Source: Topomyia yanbarensis (lineage: Eukaryota; Arthropoda; Insecta; Diptera; Culicidae). From it: DNA of 64,000 nucleotides. Within the stretch, counting starts at the first letter, position 1. The number at the start of each line of letters is the position of its first letter. This document shows positions 46,554-56,850 of the stretch, in pieces. The notes beneath the pieces are model-generated. The model worked only from the letters and a program-made list of their open reading frames with translations, searched no databases and was not told the DNA's origin. The position numbers and the translations under genes are program-made. The stretch covers positions 210,303,945 through 210,367,944 of the forward strand of contig NC_080671.1 of NCBI RefSeq assembly GCF_030247195.1. Direction: 5' to 3'.

Positions 46554-48149
46554 ACCGATGTTGAATTTTCCACCATACTAACCAAAATTGGTAATGGCGA
46601 GGCCCTTACTAGCTCTGAAACTGAGCGGATTGAGAGCCGATTTCGAACAGTCGACTGGTGTAGACAAAATGTACCGAACGCAATACGTCTCTTTCATCGT
46701 AATATAGACGTAGAAAAGTATAATACTGAAACATTACGTGATCGGGAGGGGCATGATTTCATTGTGGACGATGTTTTCACAGGTTACAGGAACGCTGAAC
46801 AGCTAGCAAGCGCTCGTAGTAAACTTCATAAAATGAGCGTTGTGGAAACAGGTGGTTTACCATATTTATTGCGATTGACAATCGGAATGCCCTATATGAT
46901 CACCACCAACATTGACGTTGAAGATGGAATGGTTAACGGTGCTATAGGGGAACTCAAATTTATCGAACATGGCGAAGATGATTCCGGTGAACATATTAGC
47001 CGACTTTGGATGAAATTCGAAAGTGATGTTATTGGTACCACTTTGAAAATTAAATCTCGTCCTTTAGTGTATTCTAAACCAGGTCAACTGCAGTTTGGTT
47101 GGGTTCCTCTTACGAAGCGATCAGCTAGCATTAAGCTTGGTAGCATCACTTGCAAACGTATTCAATTTCCGGTTGTTAGTGCATGTGCACTTACAGTACA
47201 CAAATCGCAGGGAGGTACCTTCTCTGAAGTTGTATTTGACTACGACAAAAGTCTAGAACAACAATTGGTTTATGTTGGGCTGTCGCGAGTCACATCAATG
47301 GATGGTCTATATTTAACTAACTCGAAAAACAATTTTAAATTTAATCATTGTAAGAGTAGTAATACACCCCGTATTGTTGAGCTGAGAACAGAGCTAGAAC
47401 GTCTATCAAATCATCAGTTGCCGACGATTAGTGGCGTATTAGTGGATTTCATTGAACAGGCAGATCATAGTTGTAGCCTAATAAGTTTCAATGTACAAAG
47501 CTTGAATGCTCATTCCTCAGACATATCAACTGATAATTTGCTTACCAAAGTTGACATTTTATCCATCAGTGAAACTTGGTTGAACAATTGTTCTGCTGTG
47601 GATATAATCGGTTACAGTTGTATCGCCGAATCCAAGCGTCCCCATTCTAGAGCTGGTGGTGTTGCAATTTATCAACGTACTACTGCATCTACTATGGCTA
47701 TTGTTCATGAAATTGAACAAGTCAGTGAAGAGCATGACGAGAATTTGTCCTTGGCGGATAATAACGGAGACATTTGTGCAACGGAAGTTATGCTAAAAGG
47801 TATTAAAACGTTGCTGGTTGCTGTGTACATTTCGCCAGATACAACATTAAAAGAAAAGCAATTTTTCGTAACGCGTAATTTATTTCCGTATGCTCGGAAA
47901 AATATTCCGATTGTTGTTTCAGGAGATTTTAATATAGACATTTCAAAGCAGGAAAACATGAAATTTGTTCATTTCATGAATGAATGCCTCAAGCTTCGTC
48001 TTATCTCTGATCCCTCACAAGCTACTACACTTGGAGGTACATGCATTGATTTAGTGTTTGTTAAAAACGTTAATATAGAAAGCCGAAGATATATTTCGTA
48101 CTTTTCATATCACAGACCAATACTTTGTTTGATTGATCCAGTGATTTAA
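46554..48149 (+). pseudogene. Helentron helicase C-terminus and endonuclease
   Basis: Same frame as the preceding part beyond the TAA. Helicase motifs continue: GLPYLLRLTIGMPYMITTNI (~46850) and the Pif1 end block ALTVHKSQGGTFSEVVFDY then YVGLSRVTSMDGLYL (47190-47320). From about 47490 an endonuclease domain begins: SFNVQSLNAH, VDILSISETWLN, HSRAGGVAIY, VVSGDFNIDI and a final SYHRPIL, the order of an apurinic-like endonuclease. The last motif has Y-H in place of S-D-H, so activity may be impaired. TAA at 48147-48149 ends the frame. Confidence 0.83.
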
Positions 48150-48324
48150 TATGTAATCTGCAATATACAACACAGTAAAATTATAACCGGTTGACGACCT
48201 ACACCTACACCAATCATATCAGAATCGCATTCATGAACAACAGATGAGCCTGAGCATAGTGAACAGAAGTCAGCAGCATCCAACGATCCAGCGCATCACC
48301 ATCAACACCAACGCCGAAACCAAA
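48150..48324 (+). other. Helentron 3' end merging into a histone 3' UTR
   Basis: CA-rich, non-coding. The junction between Helentron and histone-derived sequence lies somewhere here; no terminal hairpin could be singled out apart from the histone-type one at 48325. Confidence 0.35.
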
Positions 48325-48340
48325 GGTTCTTTTCAGAACC
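48325..48340 (+). terminator. Canonical histone mRNA 3' stem-loop
   Basis: GGTTCT-TTTC-AGAACC with ACCAAA before and ACCA after fits the histone consensus in stem, loop and both flanks. In animals this structure binds SLBP and directs U7-dependent cleavage of replication-dependent histone mRNA. No histone coding frame remains upstream; the Helentron occupies that place. Confidence 0.75.
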
Positions 48341-48468
48341 ACCATTATTACCATAGAGAATTATTTGAAAATTTCCCATTCAAACGTGATTCCGTTGAAT
48401 ATCATTAGATTTAAATTAACGTCTCGAAGTGAAGTCACGACGCTCCGGTTATGTCACAGACATTACCC
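48341..48468 (+). other. Histone downstream flank
   Basis: Matches the first ~128 bases of the window. TAGAGAATTATTTG just after the stem-loop is purine-rich enough to be the U7-pairing element. It ends where the R1 element begins. Confidence 0.5.
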
Positions 48469-48469
48469 A

Positions 48470-49400
48470 CCCATCTTTTTTACAATGGAGAAGACCTTTA
48501 CGTCCTAGCCCAGTACACGTGCTATTGGTAGGGTCCAATCTACCACACGGGGTGCACTGGGGGCGTGTCGGGCTCGAATGGTGACGCTGCCATTAATACC
48601 GACTAAACTCCATTGGGCTCCGCCATCGTTCCTCCCAGGAACTACCTCTCGGTATTACTTCTGGGGGGATGGCTGTACATAATGTACTCATTTACTCTCA
48701 CTCACGCGTTCCTACGTCCTGTATGAGGCTTACTTAGGTGCTCTCTCTATCGCACCTTGATTCACTCTCAAACACTCCCACATGAGGTGCTTTGTGCTTT
48801 TGTGCTCACCTTTTTCGTTCCTTGCGAGGCTGACTTGTGTGCTCACCTTACTCAGTCCTTGCTAGGCTTACTTTTGTGCTCGCCCCACCCATACCATGTG
48901 AGGCTGACTTGGGTGCTCACCCTATCACCTGATTCACTCTCAATCGTGCCACTCTATTGTACCTCTGTCACTCCCCTGGCATCCCATGTGGGACATTTTT
49001 CTTAGGCCCCACTTCTGACATACCATGCGAGGCTGACTTGTGTGCTCACCTTTTTCATTACTTGCTAGGCTTACTTTTGTACTAGCCTCTACCATACCAT
49101 GTGAGGCTGACTTTTGTGCTCACCCTTAACATGCCGTGTGAGACTGACTTGGATGCTCACCCTTTCACTCCTCTGCCACGCCATGAGGCATCGATAGCTA
49201 AGTCCCAACATACTACGCTACGACCCTCTCGTCTTGGCATGAGGCAGTCCACTTATACGCCTATACACTCACTCTTCTGTCTTGCTTCGGGGTGGCTGGG
49301 TTTACCCCTTACGCGGTTGCCAGTCGCTGCGCCAAACCTGCCTCGGCATGAACAGACCATTCACTCCCTTTTTTGCGCTTGGCCTTTTTCGCTCCAGCTA
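48470..49400 (-). other. R1 3' UTR
   Basis: Non-coding downstream of ORF2. 48815-49165 contains at least seven copies of a 28-34 base unit, on the plus strand like GTGAGGCTGACTTGTGTGCT followed by CACC, alternating with a CTAGGCTTACTTTTGTGCTC form. Confidence 0.65.
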
Positions 49401-49408
49401 ACCAATCA

Positions 49409-52389
49409 CTAGTTAGCCGTGCCCGTCGTCTGTTGCTCGGTTCGCCAGATTACCTGTAGCCTACTGGCAATCTGGATGGTAGCAGCCGAGACTGCGTTCC
49501 ACTTCTCCACCGATTGACACATCCGCTGAATAAGGGTATCAGGGGTTGTGTCCCAGCCACAGACGTCAAGCATTGCTCTTCTTTCGACGTCGAACCAATG
49601 ACATACGAACAGTATGTGTTCGGCAGTTTCTTCTACACCTGGGCAGTCCGAGCAGACTGGGACCTCCGCGTGCCCGAACCTGTGGAGGTACTGTCGGAAA
49701 CAGCCATGGCCTGACAGGAATTGTGTCAGGTGGAAGTGAACTTCCCCATGGGGCCTTCCCACCCAGCTCGATATGCTAGGTATCAGCCGGTGGGTCCACC
49801 TACCTTTCGAGGAGTTGTCCCACTCACGCTGCCATCTGGCGACCGAGGTCACCCTGGTGCGCTCGCGGGCTCCCCTATTTCCACGTTGCTCGAAGCACTC
49901 CTCATCTTCCCGAATGACCAGCCCGACTGGCATCATGCTCGCTATCACGCAGGATGCATCGTGTGATACCGTGCGGTAGGCAGATATCACTCTGAGGCAC
50001 ATCATGCGGTAGGTGCTCTCCAGTTTCTGTAGGTAACTGGTTACCCTCAGTGCTCTTGACCATGACGGGCCGCCGTATCTGAGGATAGATACGGCAACGC
50101 CTGCCAGTAACCTACGTCTACTGGCGCACACCTTTGAGCTGTTGGACATCATTCTCGATAGAGCCGCAACAGCAGTCGGCGCTCTCTTGCATGTATAGTC
50201 GACGTGGCTGCCGAAGGTCAGCTTGTCGTCTATAATGACTCCGAGAGACTTTAGACTTCGCTGTGAAGTGATCACGACTTCTCCCACATGAATAACTGCA
50301 TGTTGTGCCGACTTGCGGTTGTTGACGATAACTACCTCCGTCTTATGATGAGCGAGCTCCAGGCCTCTCGCGCTCATCCATTCCTCCACCGTGCTGATCG
50401 CGTGTTCTGCGGTTAGTTCTACCTCAGGAATTGACTCCCCGTAGACCTCCAAGGTTACGTCGTCGGCAAAGCCGACGATCTTGACTCCAGGAGGGAACTT
50501 CAGTCTCAGAACCCCGTCATACATGAGGTTCCATAGCACCGGGCCTAGGATCGAGCCCTGCATGACTCCAGCGGTAATCGGAACCCTTTTCTGACCGGCA
50601 TCGGTCTCGTATAGCAGTACGCGGTTTTGGAAGTAACTTTCCAGGATCCAGCACAGACCCACCGGTAGGCTAAGCCGGTGTAAAGAGAGCGCGATGGCAT
50701 CCCAGCTTGCGCTGTTGAATGCGTTCTTCACGTCAAGTGTCACTAACGCACAGTATCGAATACCTCGCCTTTTCCGTTGGATCGCTATCTCGGCAGTATT
50801 TATCACTGAGTTGAGAGCGTCCACTGTGGACTTACCCTTCCGAAAGCCAAACTGGTTGCTTGACAGACCGTCCGTACCTTCCGCGTACGGGGTTAGCCTG
50901 TTGAGGATGATCCTCTCAAGCAGTTTGTCAGTCGTGTCGATCAGAGATTGGTCTGTACGCCGATGGGTCGCCTGGCGGCTTCCCGAGCTTCGGCAACAGC
51001 ACCAATTTCTGCCTTTTCCATCTATCGGGGAAACGGCACTCGTCAAGGCATCTCTGCATAGCTAGCCTGAACATGTTCGGGTTCGCTATGATCGCTGCCT
51101 TGAGTGCGTTGTTTGGAACTCCATCCGGCCCTGGAGCTTTGTTCATTGCTAGGGATTTAGCAACTGCCAGTAGTTCTTCATTCGTCACTGGAGCCACCAT
51201 TTCGGCCGTGCCCGCACTGTCTCGTAGTGCAGGTGGCCAGGGGCTTGTGGCTCGAGACGGGAAGAGTACTTCGATAATCGTTGCCAACCAGTCCGGAGAC
51301 CGTTCTGGGGGTGAGGAGCCCCCTTTTGTCTTGGCCATCACAATCCTGTAGGCGTCACCCCACGGATTCGCGTTGGCACTCTCACACAGGTTGTCGAAAC
51401 ACGCTCTCTTGCTGCTTTTAATGGGGCATTGTTAAGGGCCAATTTCGCAGCTCGAAACACTTCACGGCGGTTCTCTCTTGCATCCTCGGTGCGAGCTCTT
51501 TGCATCCTACGTCTAGCTCTGAGACAGGCTGAGCGGACCGTAGAGCTGCAATCTCGGCTCTCCACCAGTATACCGGGCATCTGCCGTTTCTTGGCAGTGT
51601 TTTTCTCGGCATAGTGGCGTCGCACGCGCGTGATAGAACAGTTACCAGCGCATCCCCGCTTAGACTGTCGGTGTTGGCCTCCAGTCCCAGGGCCGCGGTG
51701 AAAGCTTCGCTGTCGAAGTGATTGGACTTCCACCCACGTACCTGACAGGGATCTCCCGCCCTCGGATGCTGCACACCATTGTTGATCCTAAAGCGGATTG
51801 CTAAATGATCGCTATGGGTGTAGCCTTCGTCTACCCTCCATTCCATGCCTGGAGCCAGACTCGCGCTGGCAAATGTTACGTCAATCCACGCCTCCACCCC
51901 GTTTCTACGGAATGTACTAGCGGAGCCATTATTAGCTAGCACAGTATCGAGTTTCGCAAGCGCCTCCATTAGCGCTTGACCCCTGCTATTTGTACAGCGG
52001 CTGCCCCGCTCCACTGCCCAAGCGTTAAAGTCTCCCGCTATTACTACCGGTTTCCGGCCCACTAGGTCCGACGAGAGCCTGTCGATCATCTGGTTGAACT
52101 GTTCTATTGGCCACCTTGGTGGAGCGTAGCAGCTGCAATAGAACACACCATTGATCTTGGCAATCGCAACACCCTCGGCGGAGGAGTGTATTACCTCTTG
52201 AACCGGGAACCGTCCCGTTGTACAGATTGCCACCATTCCAGACCCGTCCGACACCCAATTGCCGTTGCCGGCAGGGATGCGGTACGGGTCTGATAAGAGA
52301 GCGACATCTGTCCTCGACTCCGAGACCGACTGCCACAGCAGCTGTTGGGCTGCTGCACAATGGTTAAGATTTAGCTGTGTGACGTTCAC
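49409..52389 (-). pseudogene. R1-type ORF2, frameshifted
   Basis: ORF2 makes the endonuclease and reverse transcriptase for target-primed integration. From 52389 the endonuclease frame shows LNLNHCAAAQQLL, SDPYRIP, VVIAGDFNAW and a closing THSDHLAIRF. Its open frame runs to 51418, but homology leaves it near 51540 and continues in the frame open at 51338-51733 (ACLRARRRMQRARTED), then in that at 50928-51341 (NKAPGPDGVPNNALKAA), then in that ending 49409. The last holds NQFGFRKGKSTVDA, LDVKNAFNSASW, GVMQGSILGPVLWN and the catalytic FADDVTL. The C-terminal CSDCPGVEETAEHILFVCHW is the R1 Cys-His motif. At least three frameshifts, no stop in the core. Its GTG start overlaps the ORF1 stop by GTGA. 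Confidence 0.88.
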
Positions 52390-53721
52390 GGCTTCTTCTT
52401 ATTTGCCTCACCGAAGGGACACGTAGGTCCGCCCATAGCATGTTTATGGGCTTGTTTCTTAGCGGTGCAGATAAGGCACTTGTACGCCTTAGTGCATCCC
52501 CGCTCCTTATGCCCCTCCTCGCCGCAGCGACGACATAGTTTGCTCCTGTCTATGTTCTTGCACTCGTAGGCTTTGTGGCTGGACTCAAGGCACCGATAGC
52601 ACCTATCCACTGAAGGCGACTGGGGTATGCTAATAGGACATACCGACCAGCCGAACTTCAGCTTCCCTTTCTCGGTTACCTTTTTGGCATCCGCCTTCAG
52701 TAGCCTGAGGTGGGCTACTTGGGTGCCAGAGGGTCCATCTCTAAATCTCACAGAGGCCCGCTCGATTGTGACGTCGCATTGTTCCTTAACGGCTGCGACA
52801 TCTTCTGCGGTCGTGAACTCGTCCAGATGCTTGCACTGGAGAGTCATTTCCGCCCCTAGCGACCTGACTTGGGCGCCTTCACCAAGGACCTCTTGGGCCA
52901 AGGCCTTGTATACCGCACTAGATTGTGCGCCTCGCTTCAGCACTAGAAGCATTTCTCCCGTGTTGGTGCGTCTCACGCTACGCACATCTTGCACAAGGGC
53001 CGAAAGGCTTTCGGCCGCCTTCATCGACTTTAGGACATCGGCGTATTTGTCCTTGTCGGTTTTTAACCACAAGGCCTCGCCTCTGTCCTTGGCCTTCTTC
53101 GCGGGCCGCGGTACCTCCGGTGTCGGTGCCGGCTTCTTCTTGGTGACCAGCGTCCAGGGGTTTGGGCCCCCCCTGCCCCGGTCGCGCCGGGTTGCTGGTA
53201 CCAACGCTCTGCTCAGCGAGGTCACTCTCGCCCTCGCTTACCTCGGCCAGACGGCGTTTGGCCTTAACAGTTGCACGCCGTGTGGTGTCGGTTTTTGCAC
53301 CCTCGGCTGGCGACTTCCTAGGGCGCATCGCGTTCGACGCCGTCTTACGATTGCCCTTGCCCTTGCCTTTTTCCTTCGAGGGGAACTCGGCCGCCGCTTC
53401 GAGCGACGTGACTGCTCCATAGAAGGTGAAGGCCACTGTCTGAGTGCCTGTATCGACCTTCTCTCTTCCCTCCCTCTTGGAGGCCACTGTCTGGGTTTCT
53501 CTGTCGGACTTCTCCCGACATTCCACCCTCTTGGCATAAGCCTGCTGTTTCTGTCTTGCGACACGAACAGTTTTCCGGAGCTCCAGGAGACTCTTCTTTA
53601 ACTCCTTGCCTATGTTTTGCTTTGCGCTAATGAACTCGATTATTGAATCGAGCTGCTCCACTACTTTGCGCATCGCGGATAGTGGCCCGTCCAGTGCGTT
53701 GGTAGGGCTATTTCCTACCAC
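52386..53721 (-). pseudogene. R1-type ORF1 (gag-like), frameshifted
   Basis: ORF1 binds element RNA and helps target the RNP. ATG 53721 opens a frame with a heptad-like region (VVEQLDSIIEFISAKQ) and a long Lys/Arg/Glu-rich middle. A frameshift near 53160-53200, within a G-run region, leads to the frame that ends at 52386. The C-terminal half carries the usual RRM-like block and three zinc knuckles: CYRCLESSHKAYEC, CRRCGEEGHKERGC and CLICTAKKQAHKH..C. The TGA at 52388-52386 overlaps the ORF2 start, an arrangement typical of coupled translation in R1-like elements. Confidence 0.83.
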
Positions 53722-53760
53722 TACATTAGTTTGGCACCTCCGTTTGTTTGTTTTTGTTTT

Positions 53761-54115
53761 TAGTTGACTCCATGTTTGATCCCACGAGTAGCGCGAGAAT
53801 AAATGTCCGCCACGCCAGAGCTCCGCATTAACGTGGTAAGGGACGCTTACTGTGGGGGTTGCCCAGGTACCCCACAGGCTCCGTTAACGATCGAGCATCT
53901 TTTTCACCCCCTCGATCACTCATCCCTCGGCACGGGTCGCTTCACGCCTTGGAATTGGGGTTATGACCTATCTTGCTTTATGTGGTGACCGCGGCCCAGA
54001 TCATCACAACCATCCTCCTTTACCAGGGCTTATTACAGACATGCTACTATTGAGATCCGTCATTCGCTAGCGGAGTTTAACTCGCACTCTGGATTTTTTC
54101 GTTTGTCGCTATTGG
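53761..54115 (-). other. Possible R1 5' UTR
   Basis: Moderate GC like the element and no reading frame. Its end cannot be fixed. Confidence 0.35.
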
Positions 54116-54119
54116 TCAT

Positions 54120-54640
54120 TCATCGTCGATCCAGCCGTTCCACATGCCCTTTTGAGTTTCCTAACACTTTGTGACTGTAGTAGACCGCCTCGTGAACCTG
54201 ATACCTTGCTGTATTTAGTTTATCTGTGATTGGTAGCTCATATAACGGGCTGGGGTTCGTTGAGCTTTTCAGCAGCATCCTGATCCAACAGTCACTGTTT
54301 GACCAAGCACGTAAATAGTTCTCTCCCAGCACATGGTCAGAATCGACGATTTTTGGAAGATACTAACATCGACGACATCAACGAAATAACCATTTGTCAA
54401 AACCTGGTTGTTTGGAAAACGAGTTTCACCATTCGGATGTCTACAAGTGTGTTTCCGAATATTCTGTTGTACTAAGTAAGTATTACACATAGCCATATCT
54501 CTGGCTGCTTCGATATTGACGTGTACGCTGTCGTTGGTGGATCTGTGGAGACTCTCATCTTCAATAACTAGTCGAAAAAAATTCTTCCCTACCGATCTTT
54601 GCCACCCCGCTGATCAGCTTCACGCCACGTTTGTTGAACT
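54120..54640 (-). pseudogene. RTE/CFDP2-like endonuclease fragment
   Basis: The minus frame at 54269-54496 reads MCNTYLVQQNIRKHTCRHPN then GETRFPNNQVLTNGYFVDVVDV. This follows the family pattern N-T-x-F-x-x-x-x-I-x-K-x-T-W-x-H-P-N-G..NQIDHVL..DV, with the conserved W changed to C and the NQIDH core damaged. Upstream, on the minus strand to 54640, are ESLHRSTNDS and stops. The following block (54120-54332) is in another frame. It is a decayed endonuclease domain of an RTE-like retrotransposon. Confidence 0.6.
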
Positions 54641-54644
54641 CCCT

Positions 54645-55140
54645 TTCATATCATCGGACTTTTCGTTGGCACGTATACGTTGATAGTTGAATAACTTGCT
54701 TTTTATCTTCAACAAGTAACTCACCTCATCATCACACTTCTACCGATGACTGCGTTATATTTTTCACAAACCATCGCCGGATGCGATCATTATTACCATA
54801 CGTCGATTGCAATCAGTTATTAGACTATTTATATACTACCTTTAGTATCTTTATTCACTATTGAATATAGAGTTTTACTAGAAACGGAAATACCGACTAT
54901 TGCATTAGTAAATTTTTGCCATAAATTTGATATAATCCCTTTTCAATTAGCTCACTAGATAAATCGTTTGACAGCAATGAAAGTGTGTCAATAAATAAGT
55001 GAAACTATGGGTAGATGGCCATGGGATATAATTTTTATGTAATGTGTTTTCACACTATAACAAACGAACAACCATGAATGGTCATGTACATGTTTCATTC
55101 ATTAGTTGAGCGTAAAGCGAATAAAATACGCATCAAAATT
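54645..55140. other. Unassigned AT-rich DNA
   Basis: Nothing recognised. Confidence 0.3.
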
Positions 55141-55145
55141 GTTTT

Positions 55146-55485
55146 TGACATTAAAAATGTCTTACTCCACTATCTGGGGCTAGGTGTCATTCTAAAATCT
55201 AAACTATCTCCCATGTAACGAAACTATGTAAGGTTTGCACGCTTATAACTCCGATATTACTAGATGAATTTTAATCATTCATACACCAACCGATTCAGAA
55301 ACACCTAACTTAAATATTGGTAATAATTTCATATCTCACCAATAAAAGTAGACTTTTGGAAATTGGTAAAATTAAAAAGTTCACGAAAAACGGGAAAATT
55401 ACCATTCGTGAGGCAGATTTCTCAGACACAGCCGCCATTAGAGGGCACCTTAGTCGCTCAATCAAACACGAAAAGTCATAAATAG
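55146..55485 (+). repeat. 340-bp direct repeat, copy C
   Basis: Begins TGACATTAAAAATGTC (itself a short hairpin) and ends AAAAGTCATAAATAG. Matches 56851-57190 with few differences; 55200 onward also matches the start of copy A at 18723. After CATAAATAG the sequences part. Confidence 0.85.
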
Positions 55486-56850
55486 TCGGCGGGTTTCAGC
55501 CTGCTAAACATGAGCAATGTGCTCCAAAAATACCGTTAGCCGATCGGGACAAATCGTGCCCTGTCATGGTGTGGTGAGCAATAACTTCTTTCAAACTACC
55601 TCCCCACCACAGCACACCAGCCAGCGTCAAATGGATTCAAGGAGCTGTATAGGAAGGCCCTTGACAACTCGCAGTCGCAGCAAGGAGCGGTCGTGAAGTG
55701 AGGGACGGGACAGGACTTCCACCAACGAGGACAGAAGCCTTCAGAAGGCACGCCGTTAGCGAATCGGGAGAAAACGCACGTCGGAAAGCAGAAGCCTTCA
55801 GCAGGCATGCCGTTAGCGAATCGGGAGAAAACGCGCGTCGGAAAGCAGAAGCCTACAGGCGCGCCATTTCGGAATGAGAGAAACATAGGCGCAAGCGCGC
55901 GAGCATTTTTCGGAGCGAGCAAAACCATGCAGTGGATGGAGCAGAGCAAACCATGACAACAATTGAGCATAGCAGACCGTGGCGAAGCGGAATCACCAAC
56001 GGACACACACCCTCCTCACAACCTGCCAACTCCTGCTGCCTACACAACGTTCCAGCGTTTGCCGTTCTCGATACGGGAGAAATCGAAGTACGAGTGTATA
56101 CGACACGCAAGCCTCCGCGAGCCAGCCGTTTGTCAGAGCGAGAGAAACTGACACAGTTCACGAATCAAAACGCTGACGGAACGAGAAATTCGGATAAGTT
56201 AACCAGCTATGAGCAACACCAGCTATGACAAAATAGAAAAGCTACTCAATACAATACGCTTCACGGAATCAAAATAACCATTTCCTGGATTGGTGTCGGA
56301 CTTTGGTCAGATCCAGTGCTAACAAGATCCATAAGATCGGAGGGAACTCAATTGTAGCAGGGGCCGTCATGAAAATCAAAAGAAACGCGATTCTGGGCGC
56401 GGTAAAACCCTTGCTATGGACTCATGACGTTCTAGGAACTAAATACCCCTCTACCTGCGCAATTGTCGACCCCAACACAAAGAAAACTATCACTTGTAAA
56501 TTATAGCTTCTAGTAATCTCATGATAATCTTACTAGTTTAGTGCTATAATTAGTATTGATTAGAGCCTGTTGAGCCGAAGTGGGGGATGTACAGAGAAGT
56601 AGGGATAAAAACTCAGTCGGAGACATTTTGCCAAAAGTTGTTTGGTGTTTGTGATCGATAATTCTACCAAAAATCACTGGTGTATATTTTGTTTTGTGTA
56701 AATGAAAAATAAGTTTAGAAATTTTAGCAGGCATAGTAGCTTGCGGATCATAGTTTGTGATATGTTACTTGTTGAACTTGTAGTTCGAGCAAGTCTGAGA
56801 GATCCACCGTCTCTGACCGACTTTTTGCAGTAAAAGTTGTTTTAGAATTT
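55486..56850. other. 1.37-kb segment between the 340-bp repeats
   Basis: Non-coding. A 57-base unit starting CAGAAGCCTTCAG is repeated in tandem at 55732, 55789 and partly 55846. The rest is rich in purine runs and GC up to ~56230. No polyprotein is present. Confidence 0.5.
55732..55862. repeat. 57-bp minisatellite, 2.3 copies
   Basis: CAGAAGCCTTCAG.. through ..GTCGGAAAG repeated with 3-4 substitutions. Confidence 0.85.

Larger units (their letters stand above)
48470..53760 (-). mobile_element. R1-clade non-LTR retrotransposon, nearly full length
   Basis: Minus-strand order: ORF1 with three CCHC knuckles, ORF2 with endonuclease, reverse transcriptase and Cys-His tail, then a long 3' UTR with minisatellite. 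GC content and codon use differ strongly from the surroundings. The 3' boundary (near 48470) is set by loss of similarity to the histone flank; the 5' boundary is uncertain. R1-clade members often insert sequence-specifically. Confidence 0.82.

Noticed and set aside
51418..53601. Plus-strand frames over the R1 element (e.g. 52627-53601)
   Set aside because: Mirror frames of GC-rich antisense coding sequence; no homology.
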